From Halioglobus japonicus (GTDB lineage Bacteria > Pseudomonadota > Gammaproteobacteria > Pseudomonadales > Halieaceae): DNA of 64,000 bases. Position 1 is the first letter of the stretch, and each line of letters begins with the position of its first letter. Shown here in pieces: positions 43,401-52,311 of the stretch. The notes beneath the pieces were generated by a model that saw only the letters and a list, made by a program, of their open reading frames with translations, had not been told where the DNA came from and did not search any database. The stretch lies in assembly GCA_902705825.1 (NCBI GenBank), contig CACSIL010000012.1, positions 122,362-186,361 on the forward strand, given 5' to 3'. The translations under genes and the position numbers were made by a program.

Positions 43401-43533
43401 CGCCGGGATGCTGGTCGGCACGGTCTTTACCCTGTTCGTGATACCGGTATTCTATCTGCCGCTGAGAAAGCCAAAAGCGCAGTCGCAGCCGGCTAACACA
43501 GAGGTAAGTGCCTCGCCGGCACCATCGCAATAG
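40471..43533 (+). CDS. RND efflux permease (HAE1/AcrB-type)
   Basis: 1020 residues with the AcrB plan: a first membrane helix then two large periplasmic loops and twelve helices. The proton-relay aspartates are present in G-L-V-V-D-D-A-I-V-V-V-E-N-V, and the relay lysine in S-K-H-G-I-L-I-V-E-F. It exports drugs, solvents or lipids. ATG at 40471 is five bases after the adaptor stop. No outer-membrane channel gene or TetR-type regulator is linked, so a TolC-like partner is elsewhere. Confidence 0.92.
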   Translation: MAFTDHFIQRPVLAIVISSLLLLLGGTALSRVNIREFPELERSVVYVETAYRGASARTVQGFVTTPLQLSIAGARGIEYMTSSSNPGISEIEVHVRLGENSSDVLSEVIAKVNEARADLPSDIEEPVVTTAAGGDAMMYMAFYSREMSPYQITDYLLRSVQPELATLKGVGKVRIFGRFLAMRIWLDPVRMAAFGVTASDVKDVIQRDNYIATSGATEGNLVRATVDARTDMKDAKDFEELIVRQVGEERVRLGDVADVELSAETTQLKTLSSGRDAVFMSITPTPDANPLDVSRVVHATMPRIRERLPADMELFLDWDGSIVIDEALKEVLITLLQASLIVILVIYLFLGSFRVVLIPLVAIPLSLIGVVFLILIMGFSLNLLTLLAMIIAIGLVVDDAIVVVENVHRHIELGASPFDAAMLGAREVALPVVVMTLTLAAVYAPISFIGGLTGTLFSEFALTLAGAVLVSGIVALTLSPMMCSRVLKDSEHQGRLANWLDQRFDWLNRRYRSLLTICLRERGAVFLFAIGILGSLPILFSLSQEELAPEEDTGGVYVTGISPRYANLEYTDYFLDEVVQIWKGIPEFSHSWQVIFPNRNFGGITLHPWSERQRTQQEVQTEFQQKISKIAGMEMFAFGTPPLPGFDAGLPVSFVVATTEDYQEVKRIGDELIKAATESGLFIFVTQSLDFDRPEIKVNIDRELASRLGISMRDIGETLSIMLGESEVNRFNLQGRSYKVIPQAARGFRLTKQELEKYYVRTASDELVPLSVVISLDSSVEPNELTQYQQLNSTTIQGIMMPPNSLGTGLTFLRDKLEEIAPSGFNAGYTGASQRFMQETSSFPILFFLSMVLIFLVLAAQFNSFRDPFVVLLSVPLSIFGAVVPIALGFATLNIYTQIGLLTLIGLISKHGILIVEFSNKLVLQGMTRYEAVIEAASLRLRPILMTTFATVMGVWPLVIATGPGANSRFSIGLMITAGMLVGTVFTLFVIPVFYLPLRKPKAQSQPANTEVSASPAPSQ

Positions 43534-43569
43534 CGCGAGGCCGCGGCTCGCTGTCCGTCATGTGCAGGG

Positions 43570-45084
43570 CTACTTTTCCCCCTTCGGCTTGTACACCAGA
43601 AGCTCGGAGATTCTGGACCCATGCTGGCCGCCGGCCATTTCCACAAGTTCCTTGGAGTCCTCAAGAAAAAACACACGACGTCCATCCACCGTGTTATCTG
43701 GATAGCTGATAACAAACAGCCCGGCAAGACCGGGGAAGAATTCGGGCGTATACCCCCAGACGAATACTGAAAACGGCCGGTTCCGAATATAGATATCGCC
43801 TTCGCCTACGGCGTTTTCCAGCGCCGTTTCAAGCACGCGCGTAGATTGTATCAGCTGGTTTTTTTGACGCGTAAGACGGGCCTCCTTGCTGTTTACAGAG
43901 GCAGTCCCCATTGCAAATGGCACAATCGCCAGAGCCAACCATATGAAATAGGGCACACTTCGTCCGTAGCCAGGTGTCCTCGCAGGAAGGCGATCCAGTA
44001 GCTTGGAGACAAGCAGGCAATAGACTATCGCAAAGATAGCCGGGGAAAAATAATGGTATCGAGGCGCCTCTGAATGCACTACCAGAAAGCCGTCACTGCG
44101 GGCAACGGCTATCAGACCATAGACGGCGCAAGGCAGGAGCAACAATGCCAAAATTCGTCGGCGCTCACCCGGCCCTGATACCCGTAACCCCCAGAGCAGT
44201 AGTGGTAGTGAGACAAATACGGCAAACATGCCGGCTACAAACGGCAGGGATTTTATCGGCACCAGCGATAGTTTGCCTACCAGCAGTGGGCCCAACACCA
44301 GTGCAGAAGAACCAATGGCAACAAGATCGGCAAACGCCCCGCTGATGATCGGAATATTGCGCAGGCTCTGCTTCACCAAGTTAAATTTATCATCCAGATT
44401 ATCCTGAGTATCACCCTGTAACTTCATGGTGATCACATAAAGCACAACTGCCGCCAAGGCCACGCCGCCATAAACCGCCAGCAGTCGGTTGCGCTCCGCC
44501 GGAAGCGGATTCCACAGCATAATCAACAGCGGCAATACCACAGCAGATGTCAGCCCCACACCAAAACTGGTGACAGCAATCAACATCAGAATGACGTGGC
44601 GTGCCAGCAAGCTGTTTGGCAGTGGCCTCGCACTCTGGCTGCAGCGCACAATATCAAGCAACACCCACAGCACGGCGGCCGTAGCGAATACCTGCCCGTG
44701 TACCGATATCCAACCTAGCGCACCGGCGACGAACGGGCTGATCCCCCAAAGTGTCGCGCCGAAAGCTGCCAATGCAGCTCGCCCCGTCAACTCGGATACA
44801 ATTTGGAACAACAGATACACAGCCGCCAAATGGGCCAGAAAACCGATCAATAGAAAAACGAACGGGTTCAACCCAAACAGGGATTTCAGCGCCCATACAA
44901 CCGTGGTAAAACTGTGTAACAGGTGCCCTCCCATCGGCACCCCAATGGCCTCCATAAACGGGAGGTTGGACACCGTGTACAAATGCACGAAATCGTCGAA
45001 CAAAAACCCGTTGAAGAGCATCCTGCTCTGCACAATCGCGGTGGCAATCAGGGGCCAGATCACCAGGGGCAAACGAATAGACAC
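43570..45084 (-). CDS. Polytopic membrane protein, GT-C glycosyltransferase-like
   Basis: 504 residues with about ten or more hydrophobic helices. An acidic pair in the first periplasmic loop (F-L-F-D-D-F-V-H near 27-34) is the pattern of GT-C mannosyl/arabinosyltransferases that use lipid-phosphate sugars, but no full family signature is visible. The C-terminal 120 residues are soluble. I cannot name a substrate. The start is a GTG at 45084. It stands alone, converging on the RND pump (36-base gap) and diverging from the iron alcohol dehydrogenase gene. Confidence 0.62.
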   Translation of the reverse strand: MSIRLPLVIWPLIATAIVQSRMLFNGFLFDDFVHLYTVSNLPFMEAIGVPMGGHLLHSFTTVVWALKSLFGLNPFVFLLIGFLAHLAAVYLLFQIVSELTGRAALAAFGATLWGISPFVAGALGWISVHGQVFATAAVLWVLLDIVRCSQSARPLPNSLLARHVILMLIAVTSFGVGLTSAVVLPLLIMLWNPLPAERNRLLAVYGGVALAAVVLYVITMKLQGDTQDNLDDKFNLVKQSLRNIPIISGAFADLVAIGSSALVLGPLLVGKLSLVPIKSLPFVAGMFAVFVSLPLLLWGLRVSGPGERRRILALLLLPCAVYGLIAVARSDGFLVVHSEAPRYHYFSPAIFAIVYCLLVSKLLDRLPARTPGYGRSVPYFIWLALAIVPFAMGTASVNSKEARLTRQKNQLIQSTRVLETALENAVGEGDIYIRNRPFSVFVWGYTPEFFPGLAGLFVISYPDNTVDGRRVFFLEDSKELVEMAGGQHGSRISELLVYKPKGEK

Positions 45085-45270
45085 TAAGCTGACCTAACCA
45101 AAAAGCCGGCAAATGATTTGAACCGGGACGGCACCGGGAGTAGTTTTGTGATCAAGGGTAAATCTCCACGGTGTCAGGAGCGGGGTTTGTCTGCCGAAAA
45201 ATACTAACGCGATCACTTCGCCGGGGCAACAAAACCGCGTGGGCATTCTGACCGATATGCGCTATCTTGC

Positions 45271-45297
45271 GTGTCTTAAAACAGACACCTTAAAACA
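45271..45297 (+). promoter_or_regulatory. Candidate operator upstream of the iron alcohol dehydrogenase
   Basis: GTGTCT at 45271-45276 and AGACAC at 45283-45288 form a perfect inverted repeat with a 6-base spacer. Overlapping it, CTTAAAACA occurs twice (45275-45283 and 45289-45297), 14 bases apart. They lie 16-42 bases before the ATG at 45313, where a repressor or activator could act. Confidence 0.5.
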
Positions 45298-45312
45298 CAG
45301 TGAGGATTCTCC

Positions 45313-46515
45313 ATGACTGCAGCACACAAAAAAGTATGGTTCCGCCTGCGCCAGACCCTACTGGGAAGTTTTATCACCAAGCCGCAACCCAAGCCACTGG
45401 TATTTGTCGGGCCGGGATCGACAAAACAACTGAGTCAGGCGATCGGTCGCTTTGGTCTGCGTAAAATCCTGGTAGTCACCGACAAGCCCCTGCGCGAGCT
45501 CGGCGTACTCGACCCAACCCTCGCGGCGTTACAGGATGCCGGTGTCGAGACAGCTGTGTTTGAGGGTGTCCTGCCCGACCCAACGGAACAGGTTGTGGAT
45601 CTGGGTATTGATTGCTATCACCGGGAAGGCTGCGACTCGGTACTGGCTTTCGGCGGTGGCTCTTCTATTGATGCCGCCAAGGTCATTGCGCTGGGCGCGG
45701 CCAATGGCTGTAAAACCGCTGCCTGCATCGGCGCAAACAAATGCAAGTTACCCGCAGTGCCTTTCTACGCCGTACCGACGACGGCGGGAACCGGTTCAGA
45801 AGCCACGTTTATCGCTGTGATATCAAACAATGAAACGCACGAAAAAGGCCCCGTGATAGATCCCAGCCTGATACCGAAAGCCGCGGCACTGGACCCCGAG
45901 ATCATGCGCGGGCTGCCCACGCACATTACTGCCGCGACAGGCATGGATGCACTGACTCATGCAATTGAATCGTACATTGGTCGCTGGGAAACCGACGACA
46001 CAAACTACTACGGTCTGTCAGCCTGTCGACTGATATTTGAGAACCTGCCCGAAGCCTGCCGCAACGGCAGCAACCTTGAGGCGCGCGAAGCCATGGCACT
46101 GGCTTCCCACTATGGCGGACTGGCAATCACCAATGCCCTGGTGGGCTATGTGCACGCAATTTCCCACAACCTTGGGGCAAAATACGGTGTTCCGCACGGG
46201 CTTGGCAATGCCATGGTATTGCCCCACATACTTGAACTGCTCAAAGACGATGCCGCCGATAAACTGGCCGATATCGCCGTCTACTGTGGTATGGGCGAGC
46301 GCTCAGAGCCAAACTCCGCTCTGGCCCGCAAGTTAATCGACAGGGTGTGGGAGCTCAACCGGGAGATTGGCATTCCGGCGAGCACCGATGTCATTCGCGA
46401 TGAGGATATCGAGGCACTGGTAGCCGCCGCGATCACCGAGGGCGGCAGCTACCCTTCTCCACGCTTTCTCAGCGAGGACGAGTGCCGGATGGTATTGCGC
46501 GCTATAAAAGCCTGA
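45313..46515 (+). CDS. Iron-containing alcohol dehydrogenase
   Basis: 400 residues of the group III Fe-dependent family: a nucleotide half with F-G-G-G-S-S-I-D-A-A-K near 115 and T-T-A-G-T-G-S-E-A-T, then a helical metal domain with D and H in M-D-A-L-T-H-A-I-E-S-Y and further His in H-A-I-S-H-N-L-G-A-K-Y-G-V-P-H-G. It oxidises alcohols or reduces aldehydes with NAD(P)H; the substrate is not readable. ATG at 45313 after GAGGA. It ends seven bases from the convergent acyl-CoA ligase gene. Confidence 0.9.
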   Translation: MTAAHKKVWFRLRQTLLGSFITKPQPKPLVFVGPGSTKQLSQAIGRFGLRKILVVTDKPLRELGVLDPTLAALQDAGVETAVFEGVLPDPTEQVVDLGIDCYHREGCDSVLAFGGGSSIDAAKVIALGAANGCKTAACIGANKCKLPAVPFYAVPTTAGTGSEATFIAVISNNETHEKGPVIDPSLIPKAAALDPEIMRGLPTHITAATGMDALTHAIESYIGRWETDDTNYYGLSACRLIFENLPEACRNGSNLEAREAMALASHYGGLAITNALVGYVHAISHNLGAKYGVPHGLGNAMVLPHILELLKDDAADKLADIAVYCGMGERSEPNSALARKLIDRVWELNREIGIPASTDVIRDEDIEALVAAAITEGGSYPSPRFLSEDECRMVLRAIKA

Positions 46516-46522
46516 TAGCGCG

Positions 46523-48094
46523 TTATTCCTGTTTCGCGGATTCCGATTTTTCCGCGCGTTCCGCCGCCTGCTTGTGGTATTCATCAACCAGGTGGCGCTT
46601 ATAGAGCTTGCCGTTGTCCATCCGCGGCAGTTTGGGATGAAAATCCAGAGACCGAGGCATCTTCAGCTTGGAGATACGCTCGCGCAACCACTCCATGATC
46701 TCTATCGCCGTCTCATCGGTGGCATCTGCCCAGTTCATCGGCTCGATAACGGCCTTCACCTCTTCGCCAAATTCCTCATTGGGGATACCGAACACAGCTA
46801 CGTCTGCTACTTTGTCGTGGCTGGCGAGAATATTTTCCACTTCCTGCGGGTAGATGTTCACACCGCCGCTGATAATGGTGAAGTTTTTCCTGTCGGTCAG
46901 ATACAGGAAACCATCGGCATCGACATAACCGACATCCCCGGTGGTCGCCCAGCCTTTATCATTGTAGGCCTCCGCCGTTTTCTCCGGCTCATCGTGGTAA
47001 TGGAACTGCGTGGCCTGGCCTCCAAAATAGATGGTTCCTGTCTCTCCTGCAGGCAATTCATTGCCGTCGTCATCGACAATATGCAGTTCTCCCAACAGTG
47101 CTTTACCCACTGAACCCTTGTGTTCGAGCCAGCTCTTGGAGTCGATCAGGGTAAACCCCACGCCTTCGCTGGCGGCATAGTATTCGACAATGATCTCACC
47201 CCACCATGCAATCATCCGCTCCTTTATTTCAACCGGGCACGGAGCCGCCGCGTGAATGGCAACCTGCATTGAACTGACGTCGTATGCTTCGCGCACTTCC
47301 TCGGGCAACTTGAGCAGTCGGTTGAACATTATCGGAACCCACTGACTGTGTGTTACATGCTGTTCCTCAATGAGTTTCAGCGCCAGTTCAGGTTCAAATT
47401 TTTCCATCACGACTGAGGTGCCGCCGTTGTAAAGCACCATCATGTTGTAATGCAGGGGAGCTGCGTGATACAGCGGCGCAGGCGAGAGATAGACTGATTC
47501 ATCACTGAAGCCAAACACCGCGCCTATTGTTGTCACAATCGCTGGCGGTGTGTTCACGTCGGTATCATAACCGGCAACAAAAATGCCCTTGGGCTGGCCC
47601 GTAGTACCCGAGGAATACAGCATGGGAACACCGTTACTCTCGTCGTCGATCCGCGTATCGGGCTGCGCATCGATGGCCTCTTCCCAGGAATCGAACCCCG
47701 GCTTTATCCCTCCGACCATTAGATAGTGCTCAACGCCGGTATCCTCCGTCAGGAGTTGTTCCGCGACCTCCGCGAGTTGCAGCGAGCCGATAAACAATTT
47801 GGCGCCGCAATTTTGCAGAATATAGGCCGTTTCGCTTTTCTTCAGATGGGTGCTGATGGGAGTAAAAATCAACCCACTGCGTTGCGCCGCCCAAACAATT
47901 TCCAAAAATTCGCGACTGTTCTCCAACATCATGCCGATATGGTCACCTGTCTTCAGGCCCAGTGAACGAAACAACTGTGCACCCTGATTGGAGCGTTCGT
48001 CCAACTGACGGTAGGTGACCATTTCACCCGACTCTCCCATTATGATGGCGGGTTTGTGGGGGTAGGTTTCTGCGGTAATACTGGGGTGGGGCAT
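46523..48094 (-). CDS. AMP-binding acyl-CoA synthetase
   Basis: 523 residues with ANL-superfamily core motifs: P-box Y-S-S-G-T-T-G-Q-P-K-G near 166, a Y-Y-A-A-S-E-G-V-G motif, T-G-D-V-G-Y-V-D-A-D-G-F-L-Y-L-T-D-R-K, and a C-terminal N-G-K-L-Y-K-R with the catalytic lysine. It activates a carboxylic acid to acyl-CoA by way of an acyl adenylate. Chain length is not inferable. It is 70 bases downstream of the tesB gene on the same strand. Confidence 0.9.
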   Translation of the reverse strand: MPHPSITAETYPHKPAIIMGESGEMVTYRQLDERSNQGAQLFRSLGLKTGDHIGMMLENSREFLEIVWAAQRSGLIFTPISTHLKKSETAYILQNCGAKLFIGSLQLAEVAEQLLTEDTGVEHYLMVGGIKPGFDSWEEAIDAQPDTRIDDESNGVPMLYSSGTTGQPKGIFVAGYDTDVNTPPAIVTTIGAVFGFSDESVYLSPAPLYHAAPLHYNMMVLYNGGTSVVMEKFEPELALKLIEEQHVTHSQWVPIMFNRLLKLPEEVREAYDVSSMQVAIHAAAPCPVEIKERMIAWWGEIIVEYYAASEGVGFTLIDSKSWLEHKGSVGKALLGELHIVDDDGNELPAGETGTIYFGGQATQFHYHDEPEKTAEAYNDKGWATTGDVGYVDADGFLYLTDRKNFTIISGGVNIYPQEVENILASHDKVADVAVFGIPNEEFGEEVKAVIEPMNWADATDETAIEIMEWLRERISKLKMPRSLDFHPKLPRMDNGKLYKRHLVDEYHKQAAERAEKSESAKQE

Positions 48095-48164
48095 AGTCTT
48101 CTCTCTTACCTGCTTAATGGCTCAGTGGATACTATAGGAGCTTCAGTCAAAAAGTGACAGCGCG

Positions 48165-49004
48165 TTAACGAAATCGCATCACACCCTGCTGCATGGTGGT
48201 AGCTACCAGGCGTCCCTCACGGTTGTAAAAGTTGCCCCGGGCCAGGCCGCGACCGCCACCGATACGCTCTGCTTCGACGGTGTGTAACAGCCAGTCATCG
48301 GCGCGAAAATCCTCGTGAAACCAGAGGGCGTGGTCCAGGCTTGCGACCTGAAAATTACCGCTGGCAAAATGACGCCCGTGAGCGATCAGGCAAACATCGA
48401 TGAGAAAGGCATCGGACATATAGGCCAACAGGGACTGATGTAAACCGACCCCGTCGGGTACCGGGCCGGTGGTCTTCATCCAGGCTTGCAATACCGGCTC
48501 GCGTGCCACCGGATTGTTCCAGTCCACCGGTTCTACCACACGAATATCCAGATCTTCTCCCGTGGTGATCATAAAGCTCTCATCCAGATTGCCGGCCTCC
48601 AGACTCAGTTGGCGCTCGCTGGAGAGCGACTCCGGTGGTGGCACCTGCGGCATATCGGGCTGGTAATCATCGCCTGTGGAGGGCATCTGAAACGACAGAG
48701 AGCTGACCAGGATAGGCTTGCCGTTCTGCAACGCGACCACCCTGCGCGAGCTGAAACTCAGGCCGTCCCTGGCCCGCTCGACTTCCAGTACAATCTCCTT
48801 GGAAGGATCTCCCGAGCGCAAAAAGTAGGCGTGCTGCGAATGGAGAATGCGCTGTTCGTCAACGGTGGCAACCGCTGCACTCACGCACTGCGCCAGTACC
48901 TGCCCACCGTAGACCCGAAATGCCGCGGGATGCATATTCTGCGCTGTGAACTGGTCTTTTCCCGCAGGACTGGGGCTTATCACTTGAAGCAGTTGGTCTA
49001 GCAT
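48165..49004 (-). CDS. tesB: Acyl-CoA thioesterase II
   Basis: 279 residues with a double hot-dog fold (A-F-R-V-Y-G-G-Q-V-L-A-Q near 29, H-S-Q-H-A-Y-F-L-R-S-G-D-P near 55, a second module with S-L-D-H-A-L-W-F-H and the C-terminal Q-Q-G-V-M-R-F-R). It hydrolyses medium- and long-chain acyl-CoA. Start: ATG at 49004 five bases after GAAGGGA; the frame from 49163 adds 53 unlikely residues. The adjacent acyl-CoA ligase suggests a ligase/thioesterase pair. Confidence 0.9.
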   Translation of the reverse strand: MLDQLLQVISPSPAGKDQFTAQNMHPAAFRVYGGQVLAQCVSAAVATVDEQRILHSQHAYFLRSGDPSKEIVLEVERARDGLSFSSRRVVALQNGKPILVSSLSFQMPSTGDDYQPDMPQVPPPESLSSERQLSLEAGNLDESFMITTGEDLDIRVVEPVDWNNPVAREPVLQAWMKTTGPVPDGVGLHQSLLAYMSDAFLIDVCLIAHGRHFASGNFQVASLDHALWFHEDFRADDWLLHTVEAERIGGGRGLARGNFYNREGRLVATTMQQGVMRFR

Positions 49005-49150
49005 GCTGGTCCCTTCATAATCGGTGGAGCGGCTATTATCCAGATTTGAGCACCCTTGCCAAATACTATGGATGATCAGCGCAAGTGCACCGTCGGCTTG
49101 ATATTTGGTACTCTCGACACAGCAGAACCCGCTAACTGCAAGGAAGGGCC

Positions 49151-49933
49151 ATGAGTGACACACTATCCCCTGCTGAACTGCGCCGCATGATACGCGCCGG
49201 GGAGCATATCGGCACTACCTCAGGCACAGCGCCGGGCTTTGTACAGTGCAATATCGTTATCCTTCCCACCAGCCATGCTGAGGATTTCATGCGGTTTTGC
49301 CAACGCAACCCAAAACCCTGTCCGCTGATAGCCGTGGGGGAACCCGGCGATGTTGCGCTCCCGGCACTGGGCGATATCGATATCCGCACGGACGTGCCGG
49401 CTTATCGCGTCTTCCGTGATGGCGCACCGAGCGAAGAAGTCCCTGACATCAGCGCACTCTGGCGCGACGATTTTGTCGTCTTCGCACTCGGTTGTTCCTT
49501 TTCCTTTGAAGAGGCGCTGCTGGACGATGGCCTGGAGGTACGCAACCTCTCCCAGGGACGCAATGTACCCATGTACCGCACCAACATCGACTGCATCAAA
49601 AGCGGTGCGTTTAGCGGTAAACTGGTGGTCAGTATGCGTCCGTTTCTCGCGGCGGATGCGATTCGCGCCATTCAGATTTGTTCACGGTTTCCAGCCGTGC
49701 ACGGTGCGCCGATACACCTGGGCGATCCGCAGTTGATCGGTATCGCAGATCTGTCACAGCCCGACTATGGCGACGCGATACGCATAGAGCAGGCAGAACT
49801 GCCGGTATTCTGGGCCTGTGGCGTGACGCCACAGCTTGCCCTGCAGGCGGCCAATTTGCCGCTGGCCATCACCCACAGCCCCGGCTGCATGCTGGTTACC
49901 GACATGCGTAACAGCCAGTTGGCTGTATTGTAA
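49151..49933 (+). CDS. DUF1445 protein, N-terminal half of D-glutamate cyclase (split gene 1)
   Basis: 260 residues matching the DUF1445/YcsI family: an N-terminal helix ([13 protein letters not shown]), N-I-V-I-L-P near 34, G-E-P-G-D-V near 63, a central [13 protein letters not shown] motif and late [11 protein letters not shown]. In the mammalian D-glutamate cyclase DGLUCY this domain is the N-terminal part, with a DUF4392 domain at the C-terminus; here the second domain is the separate gene at 52308. The ATG at 49151 follows AAGGA and diverges from tesB. It opens an operon with pxpABC. Activity of the lone domain is unproven. Confidence 0.84.
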   Translation: MSDTLSPAELRRMIRAGEHIGTTSGTAPGFVQCNIVILPTSHAEDFMRFCQRNPKPCPLIAVGEPGDVALPALGDIDIRTDVPAYRVFRDGAPSEEVPDISALWRDDFVVFALGCSFSFEEALLDDGLEVRNLSQGRNVPMYRTNIDCIKSGAFSGKLVVSMRPFLAADAIRAIQICSRFPAVHGAPIHLGDPQLIGIADLSQPDYGDAIRIEQAELPVFWACGVTPQLALQAANLPLAITHSPGCMLVTDMRNSQLAVL

Positions 49934-49948
49934 CGACAGGAGACAGCA

Positions 49949-50689
49949 GTGCTACTCAATTGCGATCTGGGCGAAAGCTATGGCAACTGGGCCATGGGGA
50001 ACGATGCCAGTGTTATGCCGCATATCGATCAGGCGAGCATCGCCTGCGGCTTCCATGCCGGAGATCCGTTCACCATACAGCGGACGCTCGCACTGGCGGC
50101 AGAGCATGGCGTGAGCATAGGCGCCCACCCCGCCTATCCGGACATCGTGGGGTTTGGCCGCCGCAGCATGGCGCTCAGCCGCGAGGAACTGATCGCCATG
50201 CTGCACTATCAGATAGCCGCGCTGGACGGCATGGCTCGCAGCCAGGGCCTGGCCCTGGCCTACGTCAAGCCCCACGGTGCCCTGTACCACGACATGATGG
50301 CCGATCAGGCTGTGCGCTTGGCTGTACTGGCCGCCCTCGCCGGCTATGGCAACCAGACACAGCCGCTGACACTCATGCTACAGGCCTCTGCTAACGCCAC
50401 CGAGCACAGCGCTGAAGCCCGCACCGTCGGTGTTCCCCTGTTGTTTGAAGTGTTTGCCGATCGCCGTTACTGCGATGACGGCAGCCTGTTACCGCGCGCT
50501 CAGGCGGGTGCGGTACTGGACCGTGAGCAGATGTTGGCACAGGTCACCCAATTGCAACGCGACAGTACGGTCACCACGCACAGCGGCAACACCCTGCCAC
50601 TTGAATTCAACACCCTGTGCGTCCATGGAGACAACCCCGAGGGCGTCGCGGCCATCGCCGCTATTCGCGATCTGTTGCATGGCGACTGA
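49949..50689 (+). CDS. pxpA: 5-oxoprolinase subunit A (LamB/YcsF family)
   Basis: 246 residues with the family start L-N-C-D-L-G-E, then A-C-G-F-H-A-G-D near 32-39, G-A-H-P-A-Y-P-D near 58-65 and K-P-H-G-A-L-Y-H near 107-114. With PxpB and PxpC it hydrolyses 5-oxo-L-proline to glutamate using ATP. The start is a GTG at 49949 with AGGAG upstream. The gap from the DUF1445 gene is 15 bases, and pxpB begins six bases after its stop. Confidence 0.93.
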   Translation: MLLNCDLGESYGNWAMGNDASVMPHIDQASIACGFHAGDPFTIQRTLALAAEHGVSIGAHPAYPDIVGFGRRSMALSREELIAMLHYQIAALDGMARSQGLALAYVKPHGALYHDMMADQAVRLAVLAALAGYGNQTQPLTLMLQASANATEHSAEARTVGVPLLFEVFADRRYCDDGSLLPRAQAGAVLDREQMLAQVTQLQRDSTVTTHSGNTLPLEFNTLCVHGDNPEGVAAIAAIRDLLHGD

Positions 50690-50695
50690 AGCGCC

Positions 50696-51376
50696 GTGAA
50701 ATTACGAGTGGTGGGAGAAGACGCCCTGATGCTCTATCTCGGCGATGACACGGATGTAAACACGCTGGCTCAGGTGCAGGCCGCAACTGCGGCCATCGAG
50801 CAGGCCCTGGGAGATGAACTGATCGACCTGGTGCCCTCCTACGCTTCCGTGTTAATTCTCTATAACCCACTGCGCAGTCACCGCCACGATATTGCCCGCC
50901 GGGTGCGCGGGGCATTGGCATCCGTTGCGGCAACCCCCACGGCGACCGGCCGCACAGTGGTGCTGCCGGTTTACTACGCTACCGAAACCGGCGCCGACCT
51001 CGAACCACTGGCTGCTCGCGCGGGACTGACAACAGCCCAGGTCATTGATCTGCACTGCGCCACGCAGTACCGGGTCTACGCGATTGGCTTTGCGCCGGGG
51101 TTTGCCTACCTCGGCGAGGTGGATACGCGCATCGCCGCACCGCGACTGGCTACGCCACGGGCCAGGGTGCCGCGCGGCTCAGTCGCCATCGCCGATCGCC
51201 AAACGGCGGTATATCCGAGCGAATCACCCGGTGGCTGGAACCTCATAGGGCGCTGTCCAACGCCAATGTTCACGCCCGATGCGCAGCCCAGCATGCCTGT
51301 TGCGGTCGGCGACAGTGTCTACTTCGAAGCCATTGACCGCGCACGCTATCTCGCACTCGGCGGTGAGCTCTCGTGA
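50696..51376 (+). CDS. pxpB: 5-oxoprolinase subunit B (KipI family)
   Basis: 226 residues with the KipI-type core G-F-A-P-G-F-A-Y-L near 130 and a C-terminal G-G-W-N-L-I-G-R-C near 179-187. In B. subtilis the related KipI inhibits the sporulation kinase, but in the pxpABC operon its role is as a subunit of oxoprolinase. The start is a GTG at 50696. Its TGA stop overlaps the pxpC GTG. Confidence 0.92.
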   Translation: MKLRVVGEDALMLYLGDDTDVNTLAQVQAATAAIEQALGDELIDLVPSYASVLILYNPLRSHRHDIARRVRGALASVAATPTATGRTVVLPVYYATETGADLEPLAARAGLTTAQVIDLHCATQYRVYAIGFAPGFAYLGEVDTRIAAPRLATPRARVPRGSVAIADRQTAVYPSESPGGWNLIGRCPTPMFTPDAQPSMPVAVGDSVYFEAIDRARYLALGGELS

Positions 51377-52311
51377 GTATGACAGTGCTGCAAGCAGGGG
51401 TGCTCAGCCTGTTGCAGGACAGCGGGCGATACGGGCAACAGCGGCTTGGCCTGAGCACTGGCGGACCGGTGGATAGCGTGGCATTCCACTATTGCAACCG
51501 GCTCCTGCAGAACCCCAACGGCTGCACCGCCATCGAAATAAGTGTGGGGGGGCTGCAGCTGTTGCTCCAAACAGACACCTACATATGTCTTACCGGTGCG
51601 GACATGCCCTTGAGTATCAACGGTGAGGACAAAAACCGGTGGGAAGTACATCGTGTAAACAGCGGCGACATCCTGCGTGTCGGGTTTGCCAGATCGGGCT
51701 GTCGCGCCTATCTGGGAGTGGCACAGGGCTTTGACATCGCACACAGTTTCGGCAGTAGCGCCACCGTGGTCAGGGAGAGTATTGGTGGCTTGCACGGCGC
51801 GCCGCTGCAGAGCGGCGACCAGCTACCCTGTGCTACCACCAGCGATCGCAAACAGCTTTTCCTGCCAGCTGCCGATTGGCCGCGCTACCAGAACACACTG
51901 ACAGTACGCGTGGTGCCCGGCTACCAGCAATCCCATTTCAGCCGTGTTGAGCAGCGGCGTTTTTTTGGCAGTGCCTTTAACGTCTCCAGGCAGTGTGATC
52001 GCATGGGCTACCGGCTGGAGGGGCCTCCTATCGATTGCGAAATTCAGGGCGTGTTATCCGAGGGCATCTGCCACGGCGCCATTCAGATTCCTCCTGATGG
52101 ACAGCCCATCGTACTGCTGAATGACCGCCAGACCATAGGCGGCTACCCGAAAATCGGCACGGCGCTGTCGCTGGATGTCGCCCGTCTCAGCCAGTTGGTG
52201 CCTGGAAGCAGCGTACACTTTGCACCGATTACGCTACACACCGCTCACCGCGCCCTCGATCTGGCGCAACGTTTTGTTCTGCAGCGACCCTTACTGGAGC
52301 GCCACTCGTGA
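51373..52311 (+). CDS. pxpC: 5-oxoprolinase subunit C (KipA family)
   Basis: 312 residues of the carboxylase-like KipA family: L-Q-D-S-G-R-Y-G-Q-Q-R-L-G near 15-27, the C-terminal half with I-P-P-D-G-Q-P-I-V-L-L-N-D-R-Q-T-I-G-G-Y-P-K. The GTG at 51373 shares bases with the pxpB stop (GTGA overlap); an ATG at 51379 is an alternative. The same GTGA-type overlap links its stop at 52309-52311 with the next gene, so translation of these genes is coupled. Confidence 0.92.
   Translation: MSMTVLQAGVLSLLQDSGRYGQQRLGLSTGGPVDSVAFHYCNRLLQNPNGCTAIEISVGGLQLLLQTDTYICLTGADMPLSINGEDKNRWEVHRVNSGDILRVGFARSGCRAYLGVAQGFDIAHSFGSSATVVRESIGGLHGAPLQSGDQLPCATTSDRKQLFLPAADWPRYQNTLTVRVVPGYQQSHFSRVEQRRFFGSAFNVSRQCDRMGYRLEGPPIDCEIQGVLSEGICHGAIQIPPDGQPIVLLNDRQTIGGYPKIGTALSLDVARLSQLVPGSSVHFAPITLHTAHRALDLAQRFVLQRPLLERHS

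Noticed and set aside
43536..43556. GCGAG/CTCGC repeat with a CCGCGG core after the RND permease gene
   Set aside because: A 5-bp stem without a T-run is not enough to call a terminator.
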